Assembly (NCBI RefSeq): GCF_014138435.1
Contig: NZ_JACJIM010000001.1
Span: forward strand, 372,001-436,000
DNA from: Methylobacterium fujisawaense
GTDB lineage: Bacteria > Pseudomonadota > Alphaproteobacteria > Rhizobiales > Beijerinckiaceae
Direction: 5' to 3'
DNA length: 64,000 nt
Below the pieces are notes generated by a model, which made no database searches, was not told the origin of the DNA, and saw nothing but the letters and a program-made list of their open reading frames with translations. How positions within the stretch are numbered: position 1 is the stretch's first letter; every line of letters starts with the position of its first letter. A program made the translations under genes and the position numbers. Below, one piece after another: positions 1-7,919 of the stretch.

Positions 1-1
1 C

Positions 2-538
2 CAGGAGACCTCGCTGCTGCCCTGGCTCAGCGTCTGGCAGAACGTCAGCTTCGGCCTGTCGCTGAAAGGCGTGCCGGAGGCCGAGCGCCGGAGCGTCGCC
101 CGGGCCGCCCTCCAGCGCGTCGGCCTCGCCGAGGCCTTCGACAAGCGGCCGGACGAATTGTCCGGCGGCATGCGCCAGCGGGTGGCGGTGGCCCGCGCGC
201 TCGCCATGCGCCCGAAGGTGCTCCTGATGGACGAGCCCTTCGCGGCACTCGACGTCCAGACCCGCCAGAAGATGCAGGACTTCCTGCTCGACGTCTGGCG
301 CGACAGCGGCGCCTCGGTGCTGTTCGTGACCCACCACATCGACGAGGCGGTGGCGCTCGCCGACCGGGTGGTGGTGTTCACGGCCCGGCCCGGGCGGATC
401 AAGACCATCGTCCGCAACGACCTGCCCCGCCCGCGCGACCCGTTCTCCCCCGAGGCCGAGGCGCTGCGGCGGCACCTCACCGAGCTTCTGCGCGACGAGG
501 TCGACCGGGCCTTCGCCGAGCAGGAAGCGCTCGTCTGA
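2..538 (+). CDS. ABC transporter ATP-binding protein, 5'-truncated by window edge (nitrate/sulfonate/taurine type)
   Basis: ATPase subunit of an importer, the cytoplasmic engine that pairs with an inner-membrane permease. The open frame runs in from the left edge, so the Walker A region lies outside the window. Visible motifs are the Q-loop (QETSLLPWLSVWQNV) at the very start, the ABC signature LSGGMRQR, Walker B VLLMDEP followed by the D-loop, and the H-loop VTHHIDEAV. The LLPWLSVWQNV stretch and short C-terminus are typical of the SsuB/TauB/NrtC (NitT/TauT) class. An amidohydrolase starts 26 bases downstream on the same strand, which suggests uptake and hydrolysis of a nitrogenous organic compound. 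The substrate cannot be told from the sequence. Confidence 0.93.
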   Translation, partial: QETSLLPWLSVWQNVSFGLSLKGVPEAERRSVARAALQRVGLAEAFDKRPDELSGGMRQRVAVARALAMRPKVLLMDEPFAALDVQTRQKMQDFLLDVWRDSGASVLFVTHHIDEAVALADRVVVFTARPGRIKTIVRNDLPRPRDPFSPEAEALRRHLTELLRDEVDRAFAEQEALV

Positions 539-564
539 CCCCCTCCCCCAACACGGACACGACC

Positions 565-2106
565 ATGGCCACATCGCTGATCCGCAGCCGGCGGATGATC
601 ACCCGTACCCTCGATCAAGACCGCTGGGAGGAGATCGCCGACGGCGCGGTCCTGCAGAAGGACGGCGTGATCGAGGCGGTCGGCACCTACGCGGACCTGC
701 ATGCCCGCTATCCCGACGCCCCCGTGATCGGCTCCGGCCGCGAGATCCTGCTGCCGGGCTTCGTCAACGGCCACCACCATGTCGGCCTGACGCCGGTGCA
801 GCTCGGCTCTCCCGACATGCCCCTGGAGCTGTGGTTCGTCACCCGCATGGTGGCGCGCAATCTGAACCTCTACCTCGACACCCTGTACTCGGCCTTCGAG
901 ATGGTCGGCTCCGGGATCACCACGGTCCAGCACATCCACGGCTGGATGCCCGGCAGCCTGGAGGAGGTCGAGGCGCGCTCCAACGAGGTGCTGCGCGCCT
1001 ATCGCGACATCGGCATGCGGGTTTCGTACTGCTTCGCGGTCCGCGACCAGAACCGCCTCGTCTATCAGGCCGACATGGATTTCGTGGCGAGCCTGCCGGC
1101 GCCGCTGCAGGACCCGATGAAGCGCTGGTTCGAGCGCTTCCAGATGTCCCTGGAGGACAACTTCTCCCTGTTCCGCAGCCTGCATGCCGGACAGGCCGGG
1201 GCGTCGCGGTCCAAGATCCAGCTCGCGCCCGCCAACCTCCACTGGTGCTCCGACGCGGCCCTCGAAGGGCTCGCCGGCCTGTCCGAATCCTACGACGTGC
1301 CGATGCACATGCACCTCGTCGAGACCGCCTACCAGAAGGCCTACGCGGAGCGGCGCGGCGGCGGCACCGCCGTCGAGTATCTCGATCGGTTCGGCATGCT
1401 GGGGCCCCGCCTCACGCTCGGCCACGGCGTCTGGCTCAACGAATCCGACATCGACCGGGTCGCGGCGACCGGCACCTGCATCTGTCACAACTGCTCGTCG
1501 AATTTCCGGCTGCGCTCCGGCGTGGCGGCGCTCAACCGGTTCGAGGCGAAGGGGATCAACACGGCGATCGGCCTCGACGAGGCCGGCATCAACGACGACC
1601 GCGACATGCTCCAGGAGATGCGCCTCGTGCTCCGCGCCCACCGGGTGCCCGGCATGGACGAGGCCGACGTGCCGAGCATGGCGCAGGTGCTGCGCATGGC
1701 GACCGTCGGCGGCGCCCGCACCACGCCCTATGGCGATAGCCTGGGCACGATCGAGGTCGGAAAGGGCGCCGACCTCGTCCTGATCGACTGGGACCAGATC
1801 GCCTACCCGTATCTCGACCCGGAGACGCCGCTCCTCGACGCCGTGATCCAGCGGGCCAAGACCGGCGGCGTGACCACGGTGCTGTGCGAGGGCGAGGTGC
1901 TCTACGCCGACGGCCGCTTCACCCGGGTCGACAAGGATGCCGCCCTGAAGGCGCTCCACGACGACCTGTCGCGGGCGCTGTCGGACGACGAGGTCGAGCG
2001 GCGCCAGCTCTCGAAGGCGCTGCTGCCCCACGCGCGGCGCTTCTACGCCGATTACATCGACCCGTCGCGGCACGAGCCGTTCTACCGCCCCAGCTCGCGC
2101 GTCTGA
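565..2106 (+). CDS. Amidohydrolase family protein (ATZ/TRZ-like deaminase/chlorohydrolase type)
   Basis: A 513-residue metal-dependent hydrolase of the amidohydrolase superfamily, cytoplasmic, probably deaminating or hydrolysing an N-heterocyclic ring. The expected metal ligands appear in order: a His cluster NGHHH (His70-72), HMHLVE (His248, His250), GHGVW (His287) and the conserved Asp in GLDEAG (Asp338). The N-terminal beta-sandwich and C-terminal motif KGADLVLID are typical of the ATZ/TRZ group (8-oxoguanine deaminase, AtzB, TrzN relatives). It sits 26 bases after an ABC importer ATPase, so the two are probably co-transcribed. The exact substrate is unknown; 8-oxoguanine, guanine-like or s-triazine compounds are possibilities only. 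Confidence 0.9.
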   Translation: MATSLIRSRRMITRTLDQDRWEEIADGAVLQKDGVIEAVGTYADLHARYPDAPVIGSGREILLPGFVNGHHHVGLTPVQLGSPDMPLELWFVTRMVARNLNLYLDTLYSAFEMVGSGITTVQHIHGWMPGSLEEVEARSNEVLRAYRDIGMRVSYCFAVRDQNRLVYQADMDFVASLPAPLQDPMKRWFERFQMSLEDNFSLFRSLHAGQAGASRSKIQLAPANLHWCSDAALEGLAGLSESYDVPMHMHLVETAYQKAYAERRGGGTAVEYLDRFGMLGPRLTLGHGVWLNESDIDRVAATGTCICHNCSSNFRLRSGVAALNRFEAKGINTAIGLDEAGINDDRDMLQEMRLVLRAHRVPGMDEADVPSMAQVLRMATVGGARTTPYGDSLGTIEVGKGADLVLIDWDQIAYPYLDPETPLLDAVIQRAKTGGVTTVLCEGEVLYADGRFTRVDKDAALKALHDDLSRALSDDEVERRQLSKALLPHARRFYADYIDPSRHEPFYRPSSRV

Positions 2107-2128
2107 CGGCGCAGGCCCGGGCCGGGCT

Positions 2129-3478
2129 TCAGCGGACCAGGCAGGGCTTCTTGTTGTCGAAGCTCCAGCCGGGGATCAGGAACTGCATGGCGGCCGCGTC
2201 GTCGCGGGCGCCGAGGCCGTGGTCGCGGTAGAGGGCGTGCGCCTCCTCCACCGCCGCCATGTCGAGCTCGATGCCGAGGCCCGGCCGCTCCGGCACCCGC
2301 ACGAGGCCGCCGCGGATCGCCAGCGGCTCCTTGGTCAGGCGCTCGCCGTCCTGCCAGATCCAGTGGGTGTCGATCGCCGTGACGTTGCCCGGGGCCGCCG
2401 CGGCCACGTGGGTGAACATGGCGAGCGACACGTCGAAATGGTTGTTCGAGTGCGAACCCCAGGTCAGGCCGTGGTCGCGGCACAGCTGGGCCACCCGGAC
2501 CGAGCCGGCGAGCGTCCAGAAATGCGGGTCGGCGAGCGGGATGTCGACGGCGCCGAGCTGGATCGCGTGGTTCATCTGCCGCCAGTCGGTGGCGATCATG
2601 TTGGTGGCGGTGGGCAGGCCGGTGGCGCGGCGGAACTCGGCCATGATCTCGCGGCCCGAGAACCCGCCCTCGGCGCCGCAGGGATCCTCCGCGTAGGCCA
2701 GCACGTGGCCCTGGCCCTTGCAGAGGCGGATCGCCTCGTCGAGGGACCACGCGCCGTTCGGGTCCAGCGTCACCCGAGCCTTGGGGAAGCGCGCGTGGAT
2801 CGCGGTGACGGCGGCGATCTCCTCCTCGCCCCGCAGCACGCCGCCCTTCAGCTTGAAATCGTTGAAGCCGTACTGGTCGTAGGCGGCCTCGGCGAGCCGG
2901 GCGACGGCCTCCGGTGTCAGCGCCTCCTCGTCGCGCAGGCGGAACCAGCCGTCGCGGGCGGTCGGTGCGCGATAATCGAGATCGGTGCGGGTGCGGTCGC
3001 CGACGTAGAACAGGTAGCCCAGCATCTCGACGGCGTCGCGCTGCTGGCCCTCGCCCAGGAGGGCGGCCACCGGCACGTCGAGGTACTGGCCGAGCAGGTC
3101 GAGGAAGGCGGATTCGACCGCCGTCACCGCGTGGATGGTGATGCGCAGGTCGAAGGTCTGCAGCCCGCGCCCGCCGGAATCGCGATCCGCGAAGCGCGTC
3201 CGCATGGCGTTCAGCACCGCGTTCCAGGCGCCGAGCGGCTGCCCGACCACGAGGTCCCGGGCATCCTCCAGGGTCTTGCGGATGCCCTCGCCGCCGGGGA
3301 CTTCGCCGAGGCCGGTGGCGCCGGTGGAGTCCGTGAGGATCACGAGGTTGCGGGTGAAGTACGGGCCGTGCGCGCCCGAGAGGTTGAGGAGCATGCTGTC
3401 GTGGCCGGCGACCGGCACGACCTTCATCTCGGTCACGGTGGGCGTGTTGCGCGCGGCATGACGGCTGTCGTTCGGCAT
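2129..3478 (-). CDS. gudD: Glucarate dehydratase
   Basis: Enolase-superfamily enzyme converting D-glucarate (and often L-idarate) to 5-keto-4-deoxy-D-glucarate in the cytoplasm, with Mg2+. The 449-residue length is close to the 446 of E. coli GudD. The family Lys motif is seen in DFKLKGG (about residues 210-216), metal ligands in the LDPNGAW and AEDPCG segments, and the catalytic His region in [10 protein letters not shown]. The C-terminus ends [12 protein letters not shown], typical of GudD. It is the last gene of a leftward block with the permease and KdgD, so transport, dehydration and the next dehydratase step are encoded together. It converges on the amidohydrolase with a 22-base gap. 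Confidence 0.95.
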   Translation of the reverse strand: MPNDSRHAARNTPTVTEMKVVPVAGHDSMLLNLSGAHGPYFTRNLVILTDSTGATGLGEVPGGEGIRKTLEDARDLVVGQPLGAWNAVLNAMRTRFADRDSGGRGLQTFDLRITIHAVTAVESAFLDLLGQYLDVPVAALLGEGQQRDAVEMLGYLFYVGDRTRTDLDYRAPTARDGWFRLRDEEALTPEAVARLAEAAYDQYGFNDFKLKGGVLRGEEEIAAVTAIHARFPKARVTLDPNGAWSLDEAIRLCKGQGHVLAYAEDPCGAEGGFSGREIMAEFRRATGLPTATNMIATDWRQMNHAIQLGAVDIPLADPHFWTLAGSVRVAQLCRDHGLTWGSHSNNHFDVSLAMFTHVAAAAPGNVTAIDTHWIWQDGERLTKEPLAIRGGLVRVPERPGLGIELDMAAVEEAHALYRDHGLGARDDAAAMQFLIPGWSFDNKKPCLVR

Positions 3479-3557
3479 GGCGTCCTCCTCGAAGATCCCC
3501 GGCCGGCCTGAGCCGGGCGCGGGGCGGGTTCGGAACGGGGCCGGCCCGGCCCGCGGG

Positions 3558-4913
3558 TCAGTGGGCCTTCAGCTCGACGCGGCGGATCTCGCCGACCACC
3601 ACGAGGTAACAGAAGCAGGCGACGAGGGCGTTCAGGCCCACGAAGACCAGGGCGCCGTTGAACGAGCCCGTGCTCTGGACGATGTAGCCGATGGCGATCG
3701 GCGTGGTGATGCCGGCGGTGTTGCCGAAGGTGTTGAACAGGCCGCCCGAAAGGCCGCCGCTCTCCCGCGGGGAGGTGTCGGCGACGACCGCCCAGCCGAG
3801 CGCGCCGATGCCCTTGCCGAAGAAGGCGAGCGCCATCAGCCCGACCACGAGGGCATCCGCCTGGACGTAGTTGCAGCCGATGATGCTCATCGACAGCAGC
3901 ATGCCGCCGACGATCGGGATCTTGCGGGCCGCCGTCAGGGAAAAGCCGCGGCGCAGGAGCAGGTCGGAGATCACGCCCCCGAGGATGCCGCCGATGAAGC
4001 CGCAGAGCGCCGGCAGCACCGCGGCGAAGCCGGCCTGGAGGATCGACAGGCCGCGCTCCTTGACGAGGTAGACCGGGAACCACGTCAGGAAGAAGTAGGT
4101 CAGCACGGTGATGCAGTACTGGCCGATATAGATGCCGAGCAGCATGCGGTTGGCGAGCAGCTGGCGCAGCGTCCGGCCGGCATCGCCCTGCCTGGTCCGG
4201 CTCTGCCCGTCCATGTCGAGCAGGGCGCCGCCGGCCTCGATGTAGTCCCGCTCCGCCTGATTCATGGACGGGTGGTTCTTCGGGCTGTCGACGACGCGCA
4301 GCCACACCACCGCGAAGGCGAGGCCGAGCAGGCCCATGCTGGTGAAGACGTGGTGCCAGCCGAAATTGTGGACGATCCACGCCATCAGCGGCGTGAACAG
4401 CACCGTGGCGAAGTACTGCGCCGAGTTGAAGAACGCCGACGCCATGCCGCGCTCCCGGGTCGGGAACCACGCGGCGACGATCCGGGCATTGGCGGGGAAG
4501 ACCGGCGCCTCGGTGAGGCCGACGGCGAGCCGCAGGGCGAACAGCAGCACCACGGCGGTGAGGCCGGAGAAGAAGCCGACGGCCCCCTGGACCAGGGTGA
4601 AGCCGGACCAGAGGGCGACGGCGGCGGCGTAGACCCATTTGACGCTGTAGCGGTCGAGGAGCCAGCCGCCCGGAATCTGGGCCAGCACGTAGGACCACGC
4701 GAAGGCCGAGAAGACGTAGCCCATCTGGACCGGGGACAGGCCGAGTTCCTTGGCCATGTCGGGTCCGGCGATCGAGATGGTCGCGCGGTCGGCGTAGTTG
4801 ATCGTGGTGGCGGCGAACAGCATCGCGACGATCAGCAGGCGGACGCGGGTGCGGCGACCCGCATCGGCGGCGTCGAGCAGGGTGCTCGCCGCGCCGCTCG
4901 AACTGGCACTCAT
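3558..4913 (-). CDS. MFS transporter, probable D-glucarate permease (GudP/anion:cation symporter family)
   Basis: A 451-residue inner-membrane protein with about 12 hydrophobic segments and the MFS signature region [12 protein letters not shown] near the N-terminus, characteristic of the anion:cation symporter family (GudP, GarP, ExuT, phthalate permeases). The open frame continues far upstream inside kdgD. I place the start at the ATG at 4913 because the next residues (MSASSSG) lead directly into the first membrane segment and a purine-rich stretch precedes it. It lies between gudD and kdgD on the same strand, which points to glucarate/galactarate uptake by H+ symport. Substrate is inferred from context. 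Confidence 0.92.
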   Translation of the reverse strand: MSASSSGAASTLLDAADAGRRTRVRLLIVAMLFAATTINYADRATISIAGPDMAKELGLSPVQMGYVFSAFAWSYVLAQIPGGWLLDRYSVKWVYAAAVALWSGFTLVQGAVGFFSGLTAVVLLFALRLAVGLTEAPVFPANARIVAAWFPTRERGMASAFFNSAQYFATVLFTPLMAWIVHNFGWHHVFTSMGLLGLAFAVVWLRVVDSPKNHPSMNQAERDYIEAGGALLDMDGQSRTRQGDAGRTLRQLLANRMLLGIYIGQYCITVLTYFFLTWFPVYLVKERGLSILQAGFAAVLPALCGFIGGILGGVISDLLLRRGFSLTAARKIPIVGGMLLSMSIIGCNYVQADALVVGLMALAFFGKGIGALGWAVVADTSPRESGGLSGGLFNTFGNTAGITTPIAIGYIVQSTGSFNGALVFVGLNALVACFCYLVVVGEIRRVELKAH

Positions 4914-5011
4914 GGACGTTCTCCCTGGCTCGTCGCCGCCCGGTTGATCCAGGAGGCGGGTCGTTGCCGCCGTTGGCTCGGCGGGTCTGTCGTTGGTCGT
5001 CTCGTGGGGGC

Positions 5012-5926
5012 TCAGCGGCGGTCGCCGATCAGCGCCGTCAGCTCGGCGCGTTCGGCCGCGTCCAATTCGGTCAGCGGCGGCCGGACCGGGCCGGCGTGGC
5101 GGCCGACGGCGCTCATCCCCGCCTTGACGATCGAGACCGCGTAGCCGCGCTTGCGGTTGCGGATCGCGATGTAGGGGAGGACGAAGTCGCGCAGCTCCCG
5201 GTAGACGGCGTCGCGGTCCCGGCGGCGCACGCTGTCGTAGAAGGACAGCGCCCATTCGGGCAGGAAGTTGAAGATCGCCGAGGAGTAGGTGGTGACGCCC
5301 ATCTCCAGATACGGCAGCGCGAAGGTCTCGGCGGTGGGCAGGCCGCCGACATAGGTCAGGCGGTCGCCCAAAGCAGCGTAGATCCGGGTCATCAGCTCGA
5401 CATCGCCGACGCCGTCCTTGAAGCCGACGAGGTTCGGGCAGCGCTCGCACAGGCCGGCGAGCGTCTGCTCGTTGAGCTGGGCGTTGGCGCGGTTGTAGAC
5501 GATGATCCCGAGAGAGGTCGCGCGGCAGACCGCCTCGATATGGGCGGCGAGACCGGCCTGCTCGGAGCCGACGAGGTAGGGCGGCAGCAGCAGAATTCCG
5601 TCCGCGCCGGCGGCCTCGGCGGCCCGGGCCATCTCGACCGCCAGGGCGGTGCCCTGGCCGGCGGGGGCGATGACCGGCGTGCGGCCGCGGGTCTCCGCGA
5701 CGGCGGCGCGCAGGACCCGGTCGATCTCGGCGGGCGTCAGCGAGAAGAACTCGCCGGTGCCGCCGGCCGCGAACAGGCCCGAGACCTTGTAGTCGGCCAG
5801 CCGCCCGAGATTGTCCCGATAGGCGGTCTCGTCGAAGCCGAGATCGTCGCGGAAATGGGTGACCGGGAAGGACAGCAGGCCGGAGCCCAACACGCGCGCC
5901 ATCTCGGCCGGGGTCATCCGCGCCAT
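5012..5926 (-). CDS. kdgD: 5-dehydro-4-deoxyglucarate dehydratase
   Basis: DHDPS/NAL-family class I aldolase-fold enzyme that decarboxylates and dehydrates 5-keto-4-deoxyglucarate to 2-oxoglutarate semialdehyde. It has 304 residues, normal for KdgD. The Schiff-base lysine is Lys170 in [10 protein letters not shown], and the carboxylate-binding GGTGEFFSL motif is near residue 55. It is the first gene of the leftward glucarate block and is divergent from a LysR regulator across about 108 bases. The following enzyme, 2-oxoglutarate semialdehyde dehydrogenase, is not in the window. Decisive family features and gene context agree, so the call is strong. Confidence 0.94.
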   Translation of the reverse strand: MARMTPAEMARVLGSGLLSFPVTHFRDDLGFDETAYRDNLGRLADYKVSGLFAAGGTGEFFSLTPAEIDRVLRAAVAETRGRTPVIAPAGQGTALAVEMARAAEAAGADGILLLPPYLVGSEQAGLAAHIEAVCRATSLGIIVYNRANAQLNEQTLAGLCERCPNLVGFKDGVGDVELMTRIYAALGDRLTYVGGLPTAETFALPYLEMGVTTYSSAIFNFLPEWALSFYDSVRRRDRDAVYRELRDFVLPYIAIRNRKRGYAVSIVKAGMSAVGRHAGPVRPPLTELDAAERAELTALIGDRR

Positions 5927-6034
5927 CGATTCCTCTCCCTGATGCGCACCGTTCGGTGTCGCGTCCGGGGTTAGGCGCAGGCTTTCGATGCGTCCAACGT
6001 TGATTTTGGCTGGATTATCCCGGATCCTGCATCA

Positions 6035-6937
6035 ATGTTCGATCTCGGTCACGCCCGCAGTTTCATCGCCGTCGCCGAGGAGATGCATTTCGGCCGGGCC
6101 GCGGCACGGCTGAACCTGACCCAGTCGCCCCTGTCGCGGCAGATCCAGATGCTGGAGCAGACGCTGGGCGTGACGCTGCTCGAGCGGACCACCCGGGCGG
6201 TGCGCCTGACCCCGGCGGGCCGGACCTTCCTGGCGGAGGCCCACCGGGTGCTGGCGGCGGCCGAGAACGCCGCGCGCATCACGCAGCGCGCCGACCGGGG
6301 CGAGAGCGGGGTGCTGCGCCTCAGCTTCACCGCCGCCTCGGCCTACCGGACGCTGCCCCAGGTCGTCGCCCATGTCCGCCGGACCCTGCCCGAGGTCGAC
6401 CTCGTGCTGGAAGAGATGGTCTCGGACGAGCAGATCCTGGCTTTGGGCGAGAACCGCACCGATCTCGCGATCCTGCGGCCAAGTCCGGTCCTGCAGGATC
6501 CGAAATCCGCGATCGCGACGGCGCCGCTCGCACGGGAACGGCTGCTGCTCGCGGTCCCGCGCGGACACCGCCTGGCGACCGCCCGCACCCCGACCCTGCG
6601 GGATCTCGACGGCGAGGCCTTCGTGACGTGGTCGCCCCGGGGTGGCCGCTACTTCATCGACCTCCTCGACAGGCTGTTCGAGGCCGGGGGCGTGCAGCCG
6701 CGGATCGTGCAGCGGGTGAATCAGGTCCACGCGATGCTGGCGCTCGTCGGCGCGGGCATCGGCGTCGCGCTGGTGCCGGGCAGTGCCCGGGGCAACAGCA
6801 TGGCCGATATCCGGCTCCGGCCGATCGCCCTGCCCGCTACGACCGGGCCGGAGCTGTGGCTCGCGTGGCGCACCGACAATGCCAATCCGTGCCTCCCTTC
6901 CGTGCGCGCCGCCGCGCTCGAAACCGGCGAGGCGTGA
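6035..6937 (+). CDS. LysR-family transcriptional regulator, probable regulator of the glucarate genes
   Basis: A 300-residue LysR-type regulator. Residues 1-60 form the winged HTH (AVAEEMHFGRAAARLNLTQS, then SRQIQMLEQTLG), followed by a periplasmic-binding-protein-like effector domain (from about residue 90). It is transcribed away from kdgD. LysR proteins commonly control the adjacent divergent operon and themselves from the shared region, here 5927-6034. The inducer is probably glucarate or a pathway intermediate, but this is inference from position only. Confidence 0.93.
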   Translation: MFDLGHARSFIAVAEEMHFGRAAARLNLTQSPLSRQIQMLEQTLGVTLLERTTRAVRLTPAGRTFLAEAHRVLAAAENAARITQRADRGESGVLRLSFTAASAYRTLPQVVAHVRRTLPEVDLVLEEMVSDEQILALGENRTDLAILRPSPVLQDPKSAIATAPLARERLLLAVPRGHRLATARTPTLRDLDGEAFVTWSPRGGRYFIDLLDRLFEAGGVQPRIVQRVNQVHAMLALVGAGIGVALVPGSARGNSMADIRLRPIALPATTGPELWLAWRTDNANPCLPSVRAAALETGEA

Positions 6938-7052
6938 CGGCCGGCTCGGCAGCGCCCTGGAAAGTCGATGCGGCCGGCGATAGCCTGCCGGCCCGCCCCG
7001 CGTCCGGTCGCAGGACCGTGCGGGGCCGCCCCCTCCGGATCAGGCAGGCACC

Positions 7053-7340
7053 ATGAAAGTTTCGGCCGACCTCTGCATCGTGCCGATGGGCGTCGGCCCG
7101 TCGGTCTCGCCCTACGTCCGGGCGATCAAGGACATCATCGAGGCGAGCGGGCTCACCGCCACGATGCATCCCAACGGCACGAACATCGAGGGCGAGCTGT
7201 CGGAGATCTGCGCGCTGGCCGAGCGATGCGAGGCGAAGCTCGCCGAACTCGGCGTCCAGCGGACCTTCTTCACGCTGATCTTCTCGACGCGCCGCGACAA
7301 GGACCAGTCGATGGCCGACAAGCTCGCGGCGGTCTCCTGA
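7053..7340 (+). CDS. Thiamine-binding protein, UPF0045/MTH1187/YqgV family
   Basis: A 95-residue ferredoxin-like-fold protein. Family marks are the N-terminal strand CIVPMG, the helix SPYVRAIKDIIEASG, the MHPNGTNIEG segment and the C-terminal FSTRRDKDQSM. Members of this family bind thiamine in the cytoplasm and are thought to act in thiamine or hydroxymethylpyrimidine handling; no enzyme activity is established. It stands alone between the LysR gene and a palindromic repeat element. Length is normal for the family. Confidence 0.88.
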   Translation: MKVSADLCIVPMGVGPSVSPYVRAIKDIIEASGLTATMHPNGTNIEGELSEICALAERCEAKLAELGVQRTFFTLIFSTRRDKDQSMADKLAAVS

Positions 7341-7428
7341 CCGCGAGGTCGGGCACGGACGCAGAGCCGCGGCCGATCAGGTCGGCAGGGTGACGACAGC
7401 CGAGCCCGCGCCGAGCGAGGCGCGAATC

Positions 7429-7522
7429 CCCTCTCCCGTGCGGGAGAGGGACAGGATGAGGGGCGAGAGCTTTCCGGAAAGACCTGATCCCTCACCCCAA
7501 CCCTCTCCCGCACGGGAGAGGG
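7429..7522. repeat. Nested palindromic repeat element (REP/MITE-like), non-coding
   Basis: About 94 bases built from three palindromes. Two copies of the same 22-base hairpin (CCCTCTCCCG, 2-base loop TG or CA, CGGGAGAGGG) lie at 7429-7450 and 7501-7522, and a 12-base palindrome CTTTCCGGAAAG lies at 7470-7481 in the centre. The spacer arms (GATGAGGGG on the left, CCCTCACCCC on the right) also pair, so the whole element can fold as one long inverted repeat. This is the form of a dispersed intergenic palindromic unit. Only one copy is in the window. Confidence 0.8.
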
Positions 7523-7589
7523 GGCGCGTCGCGGCTGTCTCGGCCAAAGATGCCTTCTCCAGACCGTCGCAGCGCGATTGCGAGCGGCC

Positions 7590-7763
7590 CTAGCCGTGGC
7601 AGGCGCAGCCGGCGTGCTCGCAGCCGGCGTGATTCTTGTGGCCGTCCGCGCAGTCGTCGCAGCAATAGGCCTTGCCGTCCCGCGACACGGCCTTGGAGAC
7701 CGGAATCACGCAGACGCAATCCTGGCACGCACACTTCACCATCTCGACGTCGACGCTGGCCAT
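7590..7763 (-). CDS. Bacterial metallothionein (SmtA/BmtA type)
   Basis: A 57-residue reading frame starting at the ATG at 7763 and ending at TAG at 7590. It has nine Cys plus several His arranged as in prokaryotic metallothioneins (Pfam Metallothio_Pro): VKCACQDCVCV near the N-terminus, then AYCCDDCADGH, then GCEHAGCACHG at the C-terminus. It would bind Zn, Cd or Cu in the cytoplasm for storage or detoxification. It is divergent from the molybdoenzyme gene across about 156 bases. A purine-rich stretch (GAGGAGGAAACC) sits just before the ATG as a strong ribosome binding site. Short length is normal for the family. Confidence 0.88.
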   Translation of the reverse strand: MASVDVEMVKCACQDCVCVIPVSKAVSRDGKAYCCDDCADGHKNHAGCEHAGCACHG

Positions 7764-7919
7764 GGTTTCCTCCTCCGGCGGTCGGTCCGCGGCTCGACGT
7801 TAGATCCGCGCCATCGGCAAGGAAAGCCGTCCAAGAACGCGGTGACGCGCCCGTGATCCCATTCGCCCCCTCGTGCGTTCCCTTCGTCCGGTGATCGATG
7901 CGCCGGATGGGAGGACGGC

